From: Fusobacterium varium
GTDB lineage: Bacteria; Fusobacteriota; Fusobacteriia; Fusobacteriales; Fusobacteriaceae
Assembly (NCBI GenBank): GCA_021531615.1
Contig: JADYUE010000003.1
Location: 31,047-95,046 of the forward strand
Direction of reading: 5' to 3'
DNA: 64,000 bases
A program made the translations under genes and the position numbers. Below the pieces are notes generated by a model. It worked only from the letters and a program-made list of their open reading frames with translations, searched no databases and had not been told where the DNA came from. The first letter of the stretch is position 1. Every line of letters starts with the position of its first letter. Positions 35,457-44,229 of this stretch are shown in pieces.

Positions 35457-35487
35457 GTATGGTATAAGTTTTATATTTATATCATAC
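35457..35487 (+). promoter_or_regulatory. Leader hairpin before abiEi
   Basis: GTATGGTATA pairs over 10 bp (one G-T) with TATATCATAC. It separates a strong AGGAGG (35450-35455) from the weaker AAGGAAG next to the start at 35499. Confidence 0.45.
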
Positions 35488-35498
35488 AAGGAAGAAAT

Positions 35499-36212
35499 AT
35501 GAATAATATTACAATAGATATAAAAAATATTTTATATAATCAAAAGAATAGAATTTTAGATACTAAGGTATTTTTTTCTAATGATTTAAATTATGCTCTT
35601 TTTAAAAGATTAGAAAGAATGGTTAAAAAAGGAGAATTAAAAAGAGCTGAAAAAGGATTATACTATCTTCCTCAAAAAACTATTTTTGGAGAGCTTCCAC
35701 TTTCTATAAAAGACTTTATACAAAAATATATTTATGTTGGAGAAAAAAGGGTAGGATATATTACTGGAATAAATCTTTTTAATAAATATGGGTTAACTAC
35801 ACAGCTTTCTAATACCATTGAAATCGCAACAAATGTAAGAAAGAATCCTAGAGAATATGAAGGGATAAAGATAAAGTTTATTCAAAATAAAGCTCCAATA
35901 ATAGAAGAAAATATAAAATATTTAGAAATCTTAGATATATTAAAAAATTTAAAAAATATACCTGATTCAGATATAAAGGAAAGTTATGATTTAATGAAAA
36001 ATATTATTTTAAAATTATCCTATGAAGAGATTAGTTTTCTTCTTGATTTAGCTGAAAAATATTATACAGCAGTTATATTAGCTTTACTTGGAAGTATGGT
36101 AGAAGAGAAAAATATATTAAGAGTAGAAAAAATAAGAGAAAACTTAAATAAAACAACGACTTTTAAATTAAATTTAAAATTAAAAAATGGGAAAGAGTGG
36201 AGGATTAGTTAG
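35499..36212 (+). CDS. AbiEi-like antitoxin / transcriptional regulator
   Basis: A 237-residue protein. The N-terminal winged helix-turn-helix is seen in 'FKRLERMVKKGELKRAEKGLYYL' (about residues 30-53), followed by the family region 'YVGEKRVGYITGINLFNKYGL'. In type IV toxin-antitoxin systems AbiEi represses the operon and counters the AbiEii toxin. The gene overlaps the toxin gene by 1 nt (TAGTG). Direct repeats flank its promoter. Together with the adjacent type I system it makes a defence island. Confidence 0.82.
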   Translation: MNNITIDIKNILYNQKNRILDTKVFFSNDLNYALFKRLERMVKKGELKRAEKGLYYLPQKTIFGELPLSIKDFIQKYIYVGEKRVGYITGINLFNKYGLTTQLSNTIEIATNVRKNPREYEGIKIKFIQNKAPIIEENIKYLEILDILKNLKNIPDSDIKESYDLMKNIILKLSYEEISFLLDLAEKYYTAVILALLGSMVEEKNILRVEKIRENLNKTTTFKLNLKLKNGKEWRIS

Positions 36213-37177
36213 TGATATTACATAAAAATTTAGAAAATTTTAAAGTTTTAATATCTCTTACGGCGAAAGATATGGGGATTTTAGAATTTTACATAGAAAA
36301 GGATTATTGGGTAACCTATATTCTAAAAAAATTAAGCAGTAGTTTTTTTAAAGATGAAGTTGTATTTAAAGGTGGAACCTCCCTTTCAAAAGGATATAAT
36401 GCTATTAATAGATTCTCTGAAGATATAGATTTACAGCTTACTAATTCAACTTTAGGAGATAATCAAAAGAAAAAATTGTTAAAAAGCATAGAAGAAACAA
36501 TAACAGAAGGAATGATTTATCTTCCAAAACACCCAAGAGAATCTAAAAGAGGAAATATAAGAAAAACAATATATCAATACCCAATTCAAATAAATGAACA
36601 AGATAAAGGACAAGTTAGTGATGTTATAGTTTTAGAAATTAACTCTTTATCCACACCTGAACCAACAGAAACTTTAGAGATAGAAAGCTATATAGCAAAA
36701 TATTTAAGAAAAATTGGAAAAGAAGAATTTATATCTCAGTTTGAATTAGAAAGTTTTAAAATTAATGTCCTATCTGTAAAAAGGACTTTCATAGAAAAGT
36801 TATTTGCAGTATTGGATTATACTTTTGAAGAAAACGCTGAGGTAGAACTTGGAAATAAAATAAGGCATCTTTATGATTTACATAAGCTTTATCAACTTGA
36901 TGAGATTAAAGAATTTTTAAAAACTGAAGCTTCTTATAAAATGGCTTCTAAAGTAGTAATTCAAAATGATTTCTTTGGAAAAAGAAAGGATACTATCTAT
37001 AGAAACTCTTTCTTATTTGATGATTTTGAAAGAATTAACAAAATAGAAAAGATATATAATACAAAATTTAAAAATATGGTTTTTGGAAATTTTCCTAACT
37101 TTGAAGATTTAAAAGATACTTTAAAACTCTTACTACATTTTATTAAAAACTGGGAAAATGAATATAGAATAAAATAA
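36212..37177 (+). CDS. AbiEii-like nucleotidyltransferase toxin
   Basis: A 321-residue nucleotidyltransferase of the AbiEii (DUF1814) family. The active-site motif is 'VFKGGTSLSKGY' followed by 'FSEDIDLQL' with the catalytic D-x-D, near residues 52-75. A later 'KRTFIEKLFAVLD' and 'RHLYDLHKL' match the conserved helical half. These toxins block growth on phage infection, probably by transferring nucleotides to tRNA. The start is GTG at 36212, coupled to the antitoxin stop. No truncation is visible. Confidence 0.85.
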   Translation: MILHKNLENFKVLISLTAKDMGILEFYIEKDYWVTYILKKLSSSFFKDEVVFKGGTSLSKGYNAINRFSEDIDLQLTNSTLGDNQKKKLLKSIEETITEGMIYLPKHPRESKRGNIRKTIYQYPIQINEQDKGQVSDVIVLEINSLSTPEPTETLEIESYIAKYLRKIGKEEFISQFELESFKINVLSVKRTFIEKLFAVLDYTFEENAEVELGNKIRHLYDLHKLYQLDEIKEFLKTEASYKMASKVVIQNDFFGKRKDTIYRNSFLFDDFERINKIEKIYNTKFKNMVFGNFPNFEDLKDTLKLLLHFIKNWENEYRIK

Positions 37178-37183
37178 AAAACT

Positions 37184-37218
37184 AAAAATCCCAAATTTAT
37201 AAACTTTTGGGATTTTTT
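37184..37218 (+). terminator. Terminator of the abiE operon
   Basis: AAAAATCCCAAA pairs with TTTGGGATTTTT; marks the right edge of the defence island. Confidence 0.85.
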
Positions 37219-37334
37219 AGTGGTATAACTTTTTTAATAATTGAAATTAAAGGTACATTTTTTAAATTTTATTCGAAAAAAATTAGATTATGTGTTAAAA
37301 TAAAGGGAAGTCTAAAAATAACAGGTGATAAATT

Positions 37335-39041
37335 ATGTTTTTACCTACAACGATGGAAGAGGTAAAGAAATTAGGATGGAACTACTTAGATATTATTTTA
37401 ATATCAGGGGATACATATATAGATTCTTCATATAATGGAACAGCATTAATAGGAAAATGGTTGTATAAACATGGTTTTAAAGTTGGAGTTATAGCTCAAC
37501 CAGATATTAATAGTGATGTTGATATAAAAAGATTGGGAGAACCAAAACTTTATTGGGCTGTATCTGCTGGTTGTGTAGATTCTATGGTGGCAAACTACAC
37601 AGCAACTAAGAAGAAGAGAAGAAGTGACGATTTTACTCCAAGTGGAGAGAACACAAAGAGACCAGATAGAGCCTCAATAGCTTATACAAATCTTATTAAG
37701 AGATATTTTAAAAATAGTGAAGTGCCAATAGTTTTAGGTGGGATTGAAGCTAGTCTTAGAAGAATAACTCACTATGATTATTGGAGTAATAATCTGAGAC
37801 GTCCTCTTATTTTTGATGCTAAAGCAGATATTTTATCCTATGGAATGGGTGAAAAATCTATGCTAGAATTAGCTAGAGCAATTAGAGATAAAAAGGATTG
37901 GAGAGATATAAGAGGTTTAAGTTATATATCTAAAGAGGCTAAAGAAGGGTATTTAGAACTTCCTTCATATGAAAATTGTGTAAAAGATAAGAAGGAGTTT
38001 ATAAAAGCTTTTGAAACTTTCTATCATAATTGTGATTCAATTTTAGCTAAAGGATTGTATCAAAAGTGTGGAGATAGATATCTTATTCAAAATCCACCTA
38101 GTGAAAATTTTTCAAGTAGAGAGTTAGATGCTATCTATTCAATGGATTTTGAAAGAGATGTACACCCATATTACAAGAAAATGGGAGAAGTAAGAGCTTT
38201 AGATACAATAAAAACATCTGTAACAACTCATAGAGGTTGTTATGGAGAATGTAACTTCTGTGCAATAGCTATTCATCAAGGAAGAACAGTGATTTCAAGA
38301 ACAGAGGATTCAATAGTAGATGAAGTTAAAGAGATTACTAAGATGAAGAAGTTTAAAGGGAATATAGCTGATGTAGGTGGACCTACAGCTAATATGTATC
38401 AAGTTGAATGTAAGAAAAAGTTAAAATTTGGAGCTTGTCAAGATAGAAGATGTCTTTATCCACAAAAGTGTCCAGCTTTAAAAATAGATCATAGTAAGCA
38501 GATAGATCTTTTAAAAAGATTGAAAGGAATAGATAAAATAAAAAAAATATTTATTGCATCTGGAATAAGATATGATATGATTTTAGATGATAAAAAATGT
38601 GGTCAGATGTATATGGAGGAGATTATAAAAGATCATGTATCAGGACAGATGAAAATCGCTCCAGAACATACTGAGGATAAGGTTCTTTCACTTATGGGAA
38701 AACAGGGGAAAGCACCATTAAAAGAGTTTAAAGAAAAATTCTATCAAATTAATAAAAAGCTTGGAAAAAAACAGTTTTTAACTTATTATTTAATAGCTGC
38801 ACATCCTGGATGCAATGAAAAGGATATGCTTGATCTGAAAAGATTTGCATCAGCAGAGTTGAGAGTTAACCCAGAGCAGGTACAAATATTTACACCTACT
38901 CCTTCAACATATTCTACTTTGATGTATTATACAGAGATGGATCCTTTTACAGGTAAGAAACTTTTTGTAGAAAAGGATAATGGAAAGAAACAAAAACAAA
39001 AGGATATCTTAATTCCGAGAGAAAATAATAAGAGAAGATAA
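37335..39041 (+). CDS. YgiQ-family radical SAM protein
   Basis: A 568-residue radical SAM protein. The N-terminal B12-binding-like region is 'DIILISGDTYIDSSYNGTALIG'. The cluster site is 'TTHRGCYGECNFCAIAIHQGR' with CxxxCxxC, near residue 300. A second Cys-rich stretch, 'GACQDRRCLYPQKCP', and 'SGQMKIAPEHTEDKVL' are YgiQ hallmarks. The reaction catalysed by YgiQ proteins is not established. der follows after 21 bp with a good ribosome site, so the two are co-transcribed. Compared with E. coli YgiQ the protein is shorter at the C-terminus. Confidence 0.88.
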   Translation: MFLPTTMEEVKKLGWNYLDIILISGDTYIDSSYNGTALIGKWLYKHGFKVGVIAQPDINSDVDIKRLGEPKLYWAVSAGCVDSMVANYTATKKKRRSDDFTPSGENTKRPDRASIAYTNLIKRYFKNSEVPIVLGGIEASLRRITHYDYWSNNLRRPLIFDAKADILSYGMGEKSMLELARAIRDKKDWRDIRGLSYISKEAKEGYLELPSYENCVKDKKEFIKAFETFYHNCDSILAKGLYQKCGDRYLIQNPPSENFSSRELDAIYSMDFERDVHPYYKKMGEVRALDTIKTSVTTHRGCYGECNFCAIAIHQGRTVISRTEDSIVDEVKEITKMKKFKGNIADVGGPTANMYQVECKKKLKFGACQDRRCLYPQKCPALKIDHSKQIDLLKRLKGIDKIKKIFIASGIRYDMILDDKKCGQMYMEEIIKDHVSGQMKIAPEHTEDKVLSLMGKQGKAPLKEFKEKFYQINKKLGKKQFLTYYLIAAHPGCNEKDMLDLKRFASAELRVNPEQVQIFTPTPSTYSTLMYYTEMDPFTGKKLFVEKDNGKKQKQKDILIPRENNKRR

Positions 39042-39062
39042 ATTTTAATAGGGAGGTAAAAA

Positions 39063-40388
39063 ATGAAGCCTATTGTTGCAATAGTTGGAAGACCAAATGT
39101 TGGAAAATCAACACTTTTTAACAATCTAGTAGGGGACAGAGTTGCTATCGTTGACGATATGCCAGGTGTTACTAGAGACAGACTTTATAGAGAAACAGAA
39201 TGGAATGGAACAGAATTTGTAATTGTTGATACAGGTGGACTTGAGCCAAGAAACAACGATTTTATGATGACTAAAATAAAAGAACAAGCTGAAGTTGCTA
39301 TGAATGAAGCAGATGTTATTCTTTTTGTAGTTGATGGAAAAGCAGGGGTAAACCCATTAGATGAAGAGATTGCATACATTCTTAGAAAGAAACAAAAACC
39401 TATCATTCTTTGTGTAAACAAGATTGATAACTTTGTTGAACAACAAGATGATGTATATGATTTCTGGGGACTTGGATTTGAAAATCTAGTTCCTATTTCA
39501 GGGGGACACAAGGTAAACCTTGGAGACTTACTTGATTTAGTAACAGAGATGATAGAAAAAATTGAACTTCCAGAAGAGGAAGAGGACACATTAAAACTTG
39601 CTATTATAGGAAAACCTAATGCTGGAAAATCATCTCTTGTAAATAGATTGTCAGGAGAGGAAAGAACAATAGTAAGTGATATAGCTGGAACAACAAGAGA
39701 TGCTATAGATACAGTTGTTCAATACAATGATAAAAAATATATGATAATAGATACTGCAGGTATTAGAAGAAAATCAAAGGTTGAGGAAAGCCTAGAGTAC
39801 TATTCAGTATTGAGAGCTATAAAAACAATCAAAAGAGCAGATGTATGTATACTTATGCTTGATGGTAAAGAGGGGCTTACAGAGCAAGATAAGAGAATTG
39901 CAGGAATTGCAGCTGAAGAGTTAAAACCGATAGTAGTTGTAGTAAATAAATGGGACTTAGTAGACAAAAATAAGGTTACTATGAAGAGTATGAGAGAGGA
40001 GCTATATGCTGAATTACCATTCCTTTCATATGCACCTATTGAGTTTGTATCAGCACTTACTGGACAAAGAACTACAAAAATTCTTGAAATTTCAGATACA
40101 ATCTATGAAGAGTATACTAAGAGAATTTCAACTGGATTATTAAATACAGTATTAAAAGAAGCTGTATTGATGAATAACCCACCTACAAGAAAAGGTAGAG
40201 TAGTAAAAATCAACTATGCTACACAAGTATCAGTTGCTCCACCTAGATTTGTGTTATTCTGTAACTATCCAGAGTTAATTCATTTCTCATATGCTAGATA
40301 TATTGAAAATAAGTTTAGAGAATCATTTGGATTTGAAGGTTCACCAATTCTTATTAGCTTTGAGAAGAAAAACGCAGAGAAAGAGTAA
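39063..40388 (+). CDS. der: Ribosome-assembly GTPase Der (EngA)
   Basis: A 441-residue protein with two tandem GTPase domains and a C-terminal KH-like domain, the diagnostic Der layout. G1 motifs are 'GRPNVGKSTLFNNL' (residues ~8-21) and 'GKPNAGKSSLVNRL' (~182-195); G3 'DTGG' and 'DTAGIRRK'; G4 'NKID' and 'NKWD'. Der acts in maturation of the 50S subunit. The C-terminal domain includes 'NPPTRKGRVVKINYATQ'. It is essential in most bacteria. Confidence 0.96.
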   Translation: MKPIVAIVGRPNVGKSTLFNNLVGDRVAIVDDMPGVTRDRLYRETEWNGTEFVIVDTGGLEPRNNDFMMTKIKEQAEVAMNEADVILFVVDGKAGVNPLDEEIAYILRKKQKPIILCVNKIDNFVEQQDDVYDFWGLGFENLVPISGGHKVNLGDLLDLVTEMIEKIELPEEEEDTLKLAIIGKPNAGKSSLVNRLSGEERTIVSDIAGTTRDAIDTVVQYNDKKYMIIDTAGIRRKSKVEESLEYYSVLRAIKTIKRADVCILMLDGKEGLTEQDKRIAGIAAEELKPIVVVVNKWDLVDKNKVTMKSMREELYAELPFLSYAPIEFVSALTGQRTTKILEISDTIYEEYTKRISTGLLNTVLKEAVLMNNPPTRKGRVVKINYATQVSVAPPRFVLFCNYPELIHFSYARYIENKFRESFGFEGSPILISFEKKNAEKE

Positions 40389-40395
40389 AAAAGAG

Positions 40396-40446
40396 AAAAG
40401 CTATTGTAAATTAATGAGTTATGTATTAATTTACATAGCTTTTTTT
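40396..40446 (+). terminator. Terminator after der
   Basis: AAAAGCTAT then GTAAATTAAT pair with ATTAATTTAC then ATAGCTTTT, one bulged base, then T run. Confidence 0.85.
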
Positions 40447-40457
40447 ATGATTTTTTC

Positions 40458-40487
40458 TTGTAAAAAGTATAATTAAAATTTTATAAT
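40458..40487 (+). promoter_or_regulatory. Promoter of the first MATE gene
   Basis: TTGTAA (40458-40463), 18-nt spacer, TATAAT (40482-40487). Confidence 0.5.
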
Positions 40488-40530
40488 AAAAATACAATTT
40501 AAATATTATATATTTTTAAATGGGGGAGAA

Positions 40531-41868
40531 ATGGAGAAAAGAAAAAAGAAATCTATATCAATGACAGAGGGAAATATAGTAAAAAGTCTTTTACTGTTTT
40601 CAATTCCATTGATATTAGGAAATCTTCTACAACAAACATATAATACAGTGGATTCAATAATAGTAGGAAACTATGTTGGAAGCAGTGCTTTAGCAGCTGT
40701 TGGATCAAGTACAGCGTTGATAAATCTATTGATAGGGTTTAGCCAAGGAATATCTGTTGGAGCAGGGGTAATTGTATCTCATTCCATAGGAGCTAAGGAC
40801 AATAAAAAAATTGAGCTTTCAGTTCATACAGCTATGATGTTGTCAATTTTATTTGGGACTTTTCTTTCAATAGTTGGTTTTATATTTACACCTCAACTTC
40901 TTGAATGGATGAAAACTCCAATTGAAGTTATGCCAGAATCAATAACTTATTTGAGATTATTTTTCTTAGGAACAGTATTTAATATTGTTTATAATATGGA
41001 AGCTGGAATTTTAAATGCAGTGGGAAACTCAAAACGTTCTCTTCTATATTTGGGAGTTGCCTCAGTAACAAATATTATTTTAGATATAATTTTTGTTAAA
41101 ATTTTAGGAATGGGGGTAAGTGGAGTAGCTATTGCAACAAATATTAGCCAATTTATCTCTTGTATATTAGCACTTAGATTTTTAGTAAAAGTATCTGATA
41201 ATTATAGAGTATACTTAAATAAAATAAAAGTTCATAAGGAAACAGCTATAAAAATTGTAAAAATAGGACTTCCAACTGGGATTCAAAGTATGGTAGTATC
41301 TCTTTCAAATGTTCTTATTCAATCAAGTGTAAATACTTTTGGTGCCAGTGTAATGGCAGGTTTTGGAGCTTATTTAAAGGTGGATGGATTTAATATATTA
41401 CCTGTTTTAAGTTTAGGAATGGCTAGTACAACTTTTACAGGACAAAATTATGGAGCAGGAAAGAAAGATAGAGTTAAGAAAGGACTTTGGATAACTATAG
41501 CTATGGGAGTAATTTATACAACTATAATAGGAATACTGTTATTTATTTTCTCTCAATCCATTATGCAATTATTTACACAAGATGAAAAGATAATAGATGC
41601 AGGTATTAAAGCTATGAAATATTTCTGTCCTTTCTATGCACTGTTAGCTATACTTCATTCATTGGTAGGAGCAGTAAGAGGAACAGGAAAAACAATGCCA
41701 CCTATGATAATTCTCCTTTTCTCAATGTGTATATTTAGAATTATTTGGCTTCACTTTATCTTACCAATGAATAATACAATAGATAATATCTATGTTCTTT
41801 ACCCTATCTCTTGGGGAATTGGTGTTATACTAATGGGAATTTATCTTTGGAAAGCTAAATGGTTGTAA
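40531..41868 (+). CDS. MATE-family multidrug efflux transporter
   Basis: A 445-residue integral membrane protein with the twelve-segment MATE pattern. Signatures include 'IPLILGNLLQQTYNTVDSIIVG' at the N-terminus, 'GSSTALINLLIGFSQGISVGAG', 'GLPTGIQSMVVSLSNVLIQ' in the second half and 'FTGQNYGAGKKDRV'. MATE pumps export cationic drugs or metabolites using sodium or proton gradients. It is monocistronic after the der terminator and intact, unlike the second MATE gene at 42789. Confidence 0.92.
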   Translation: MEKRKKKSISMTEGNIVKSLLLFSIPLILGNLLQQTYNTVDSIIVGNYVGSSALAAVGSSTALINLLIGFSQGISVGAGVIVSHSIGAKDNKKIELSVHTAMMLSILFGTFLSIVGFIFTPQLLEWMKTPIEVMPESITYLRLFFLGTVFNIVYNMEAGILNAVGNSKRSLLYLGVASVTNIILDIIFVKILGMGVSGVAIATNISQFISCILALRFLVKVSDNYRVYLNKIKVHKETAIKIVKIGLPTGIQSMVVSLSNVLIQSSVNTFGASVMAGFGAYLKVDGFNILPVLSLGMASTTFTGQNYGAGKKDRVKKGLWITIAMGVIYTTIIGILLFIFSQSIMQLFTQDEKIIDAGIKAMKYFCPFYALLAILHSLVGAVRGTGKTMPPMIILLFSMCIFRIIWLHFILPMNNTIDNIYVLYPISWGIGVILMGIYLWKAKWL

Positions 41869-41878
41869 GAGAAATATC

Positions 41879-42688
41879 TTAAGAGAGCGTTACTGGGATT
41901 TGAATCTCAGTAATATACTCTTCAATATTATCAGTAATATGAATTTCAATGTGATAGATCTCAATAATATCCCCGATAACAGTAAGATTATTTGTAGTGA
42001 TAAAATTTTTTAAATTTTTATAGTGATCTATCACATTTTCATAGCTTCCTTTAAAAGTAAAAGTTAGATAAGTTCCTTTAGGGATAATATGATCTGTTTT
42101 ATCTGTTGTAATAATAAAAGTGCTGTTGTAATCAAAATAATTTTCATTTTTCCAATTTTCAAGTTTTATTGTGGCTCCTATTTCACTCTCAGTAAAAATA
42201 AAATCATTATCTTCAAAATTCAATCTCTTCAATTTTTTAAGTTCAAAATCTATCTCCTCTTCCTCTTTAAAATGCCCCTCTTTGAATAGAACATACCTGT
42301 TGTCAATCTCTTTTATTATAGGAGTTTCAAAGTGAGAAAAATTTTCAAAATACTCTATATTTTTCTTTTTTTCTTCAAGTTCCTCTTTTAAAGAGAGAAG
42401 TTTTTTTAATTGTTCATTAATTTTAGTAAGTTGAAAATTAATTACAGTTTTAGTTTTTTCCATACTTCTATCATTTAAAAAATTAGTTATCATATCTAGA
42501 GAAACACCAAGATTTCTCAAATTTCTAATATTATTTAATTTCCATATCTGCTTTTGTGAATAATATCTATAACCATTTTCTCCTCTCATATCAGGAGTAA
42601 TTAAACCTATTTTTTCATAATATCTCAAAATATCACTACTAATATTATATAACTTGCTAATCTCACCAATTTTATAAAATTTTTTCAT
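41879..42688 (-). CDS. MerR-family regulator with effector-binding domain (BmrR-like)
   Basis: A 269-residue activator. The N-terminal MerR helix-turn-helix is 'KIGEISKLYNISSDILRYYEKIGLI' with 'GYRYYSQKQIWKLNNIRNLRNLGVSLDMI'. A dimerising coiled coil follows (about residues 75-115), then a C-terminal ligand-binding domain resembling the GyrI-like fold of BmrR. It is divergent from the interrupted MATE gene. The intergenic promoter has the MerR hallmark 19-bp spacer with a palindrome, so this regulator probably activates the pump on binding a drug-like ligand. Confidence 0.88.
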   Translation of the reverse strand: MKKFYKIGEISKLYNISSDILRYYEKIGLITPDMRGENGYRYYSQKQIWKLNNIRNLRNLGVSLDMITNFLNDRSMEKTKTVINFQLTKINEQLKKLLSLKEELEEKKKNIEYFENFSHFETPIIKEIDNRYVLFKEGHFKEEEEIDFELKKLKRLNFEDNDFIFTESEIGATIKLENWKNENYFDYNSTFIITTDKTDHIIPKGTYLTFTFKGSYENVIDHYKNLKNFITTNNLTVIGDIIEIYHIEIHITDNIEEYITEIQIPVTLS

Positions 42689-42727
42689 AAAATCACCTAT
42701 TTTTTTAAATATTATAACATATTTTAC

Positions 42728-42758
42728 TTGACATTAGAATAGTTCTAAGGTTTATCAT
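42728..42758 (+). promoter_or_regulatory. MerR-type promoter and operator of the second MATE gene
   Basis: TTGACA (42728-42733) and TATCAT (42753-42758) are 19 nt apart, too long for normal use. The spacer holds the perfect inverted repeat TTAGAA-TAG-TTCTAA (42734-42748). MerR proteins bind such sites and twist the DNA to activate transcription. Confidence 0.8.
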
Positions 42759-42788
42759 ATAGTTATAAAAAGTGAGGGGTGATTTAAA

Positions 42789-44105
42789 ATGAAAGGAAAC
42801 AAAGGACTATTAAAGACCATTTTGAGGTATAGTGTACCTTCAGTTGTTTCAATGTGGATGTTTACTATTTATAGTATGGTAGATGGAATTTTTATCGGTA
42901 AATATGTAGGACCATTGGGACTAGCAGGGGTAAATATCACTATGCCGCTTATTAACTTTACATTTGCTATTGGAATAATGATAGCTGTTGGAAGTTCTAC
43001 ACTAATAGCAATACACTATGGTGCTGGTGACTGAACAGCAGGGAATAAAATATTTACAATGGCAACTATATCTTTAGCAGTTTTTGGAGTGGTGTTATCA
43101 ATATTGATTACTATTTTTATTGAGCCAGTTATCCATTTTTTAGGTGGAGAGGGAGTTCTTTTCACATATGTTAAAGACTATATGAGCATTATTATTTTAT
43201 TCTGTGTATGCTATATGGTAGGTTATGCCTTAGAAATATATATTAAAGTAGATGGGAATCCAGTATATCCAGCTATATGTGTTCTAATGGGTGGAATTAT
43301 GAATATTGTATTAGATTATCTTCTTGTAGCAGTTTTCCCATATGGAATAAAGGGAGCAGCTTTTGCAACAGGGATATCTCAATTAACGTCTACCTCAATG
43401 CTACTTTATTATATTTTATTTAAAACTAAAAAAGTAAAATTTACAAAGATTAAGTATTCATTCTTAGAATTAATAAAAATTTCAAAGGTAGGTTTTGCAG
43501 AATTCTTAGCAGAAGTTTCAACAGGTATTGCTATTTTTGTATTTAACCTTGTAATATTAAAATCTCTAGGAGAAAAGGGAGTATCAGCATTTGGAGTTAT
43601 AGGTTATATCTCTTCATTTGTGGTAATGACAATGATAGGATTTAGCCAAGGAATACAGCCAATAGTAAGCTTTAACTTAGGAGCTAAAAAATATGATAAT
43701 GTAATAAAAACATTGAAGATAAGTTTGATAATGATAATTATTACAGGAGTAATATTCTATGGTGGAATAAATCTTTTTGCTGATAAGATAATACATACTT
43801 TCTTAAATGATCCTGATACTTTCTCATTGACAAAGTATGCTTTAGTAATATATAGTTTTGCCTATATTATCAATGGTTTAAATATAGTTACGGCTGGATA
43901 TTTTACAGCAATAAAAAAAGTTGATATTTCTACATTGATAACAGTTTTAAGAGGGGTAATATTAATAATAGCATTTTTATATATTCTGCCTAAATACTTA
44001 GGTAATGATGGAATTTGGTGGACAGTGCCTATTGCAGAGTTGTTGACACTTATGTTATCAACTTATTATATAAGAAAATATAGTTTACAATATAGTAAAG
44101 CTTAG
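42789..44105 (+). pseudogene. MATE-family efflux transporter interrupted by an in-frame TGA
   Basis: One MATE reading frame of 438 codons is broken by a TGA at 43032-43034. The upstream part (81 codons) ends 'IAIHYGAGD' and the downstream part continues in the same frame with 'TAGNKIFTMATISLAV', so no bases are lost. Together they match the normal MATE length, with 'PSVVSMWMFTIYSMVDGIFIG' at the start and 'GFSQGIQPIVSFNLGAKK' in the second half. The stop falls in the loop after the second membrane segments, where MATE proteins vary. The rest is undamaged, suggesting a recent nonsense mutation or a base-calling error. The ribosome site is AGGGGTG. Confidence 0.8.
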
Positions 44106-44111
44106 AGAATG

Positions 44112-44152
44112 ACTAACTCAAATTGATAATTTCAGTTTGGGTTAGTTTTTTT
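44112..44152 (+). terminator. Terminator after the interrupted MATE gene
   Basis: ACTAACTCAAATTGA pairs over 15 bp (two G-T) with TCAGTTTGGGTTAGT, then T run. Confidence 0.85.
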
Positions 44153-44229
44153 ATAAAAACTTTTCTATTATTTGAATTTTTGTTAAAATATCTTTAAGTT
44201 AAAAGAAACTATTTGTGTGTGAGGTGAAT

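Noticed and set aside
40291..40476. 61-codon plus-strand frame overlapping the end of der
   Set aside because: It is mostly inside der in another frame and runs through the terminator hairpin; no ribosome site.
43032..43034. UGA read as tryptophan (alternative genetic code)
   Set aside because: The prfB frameshift site in the same window uses UGA as a stop sensed by RF2, and other genes do not show internal TGA codons.
43032..43070. Selenocysteine reading of the TGA in the second MATE gene
   Set aside because: No stable hairpin with the usual bacterial SECIS spacing follows the TGA, MATE pumps are not known selenoproteins, and the position is a variable loop.
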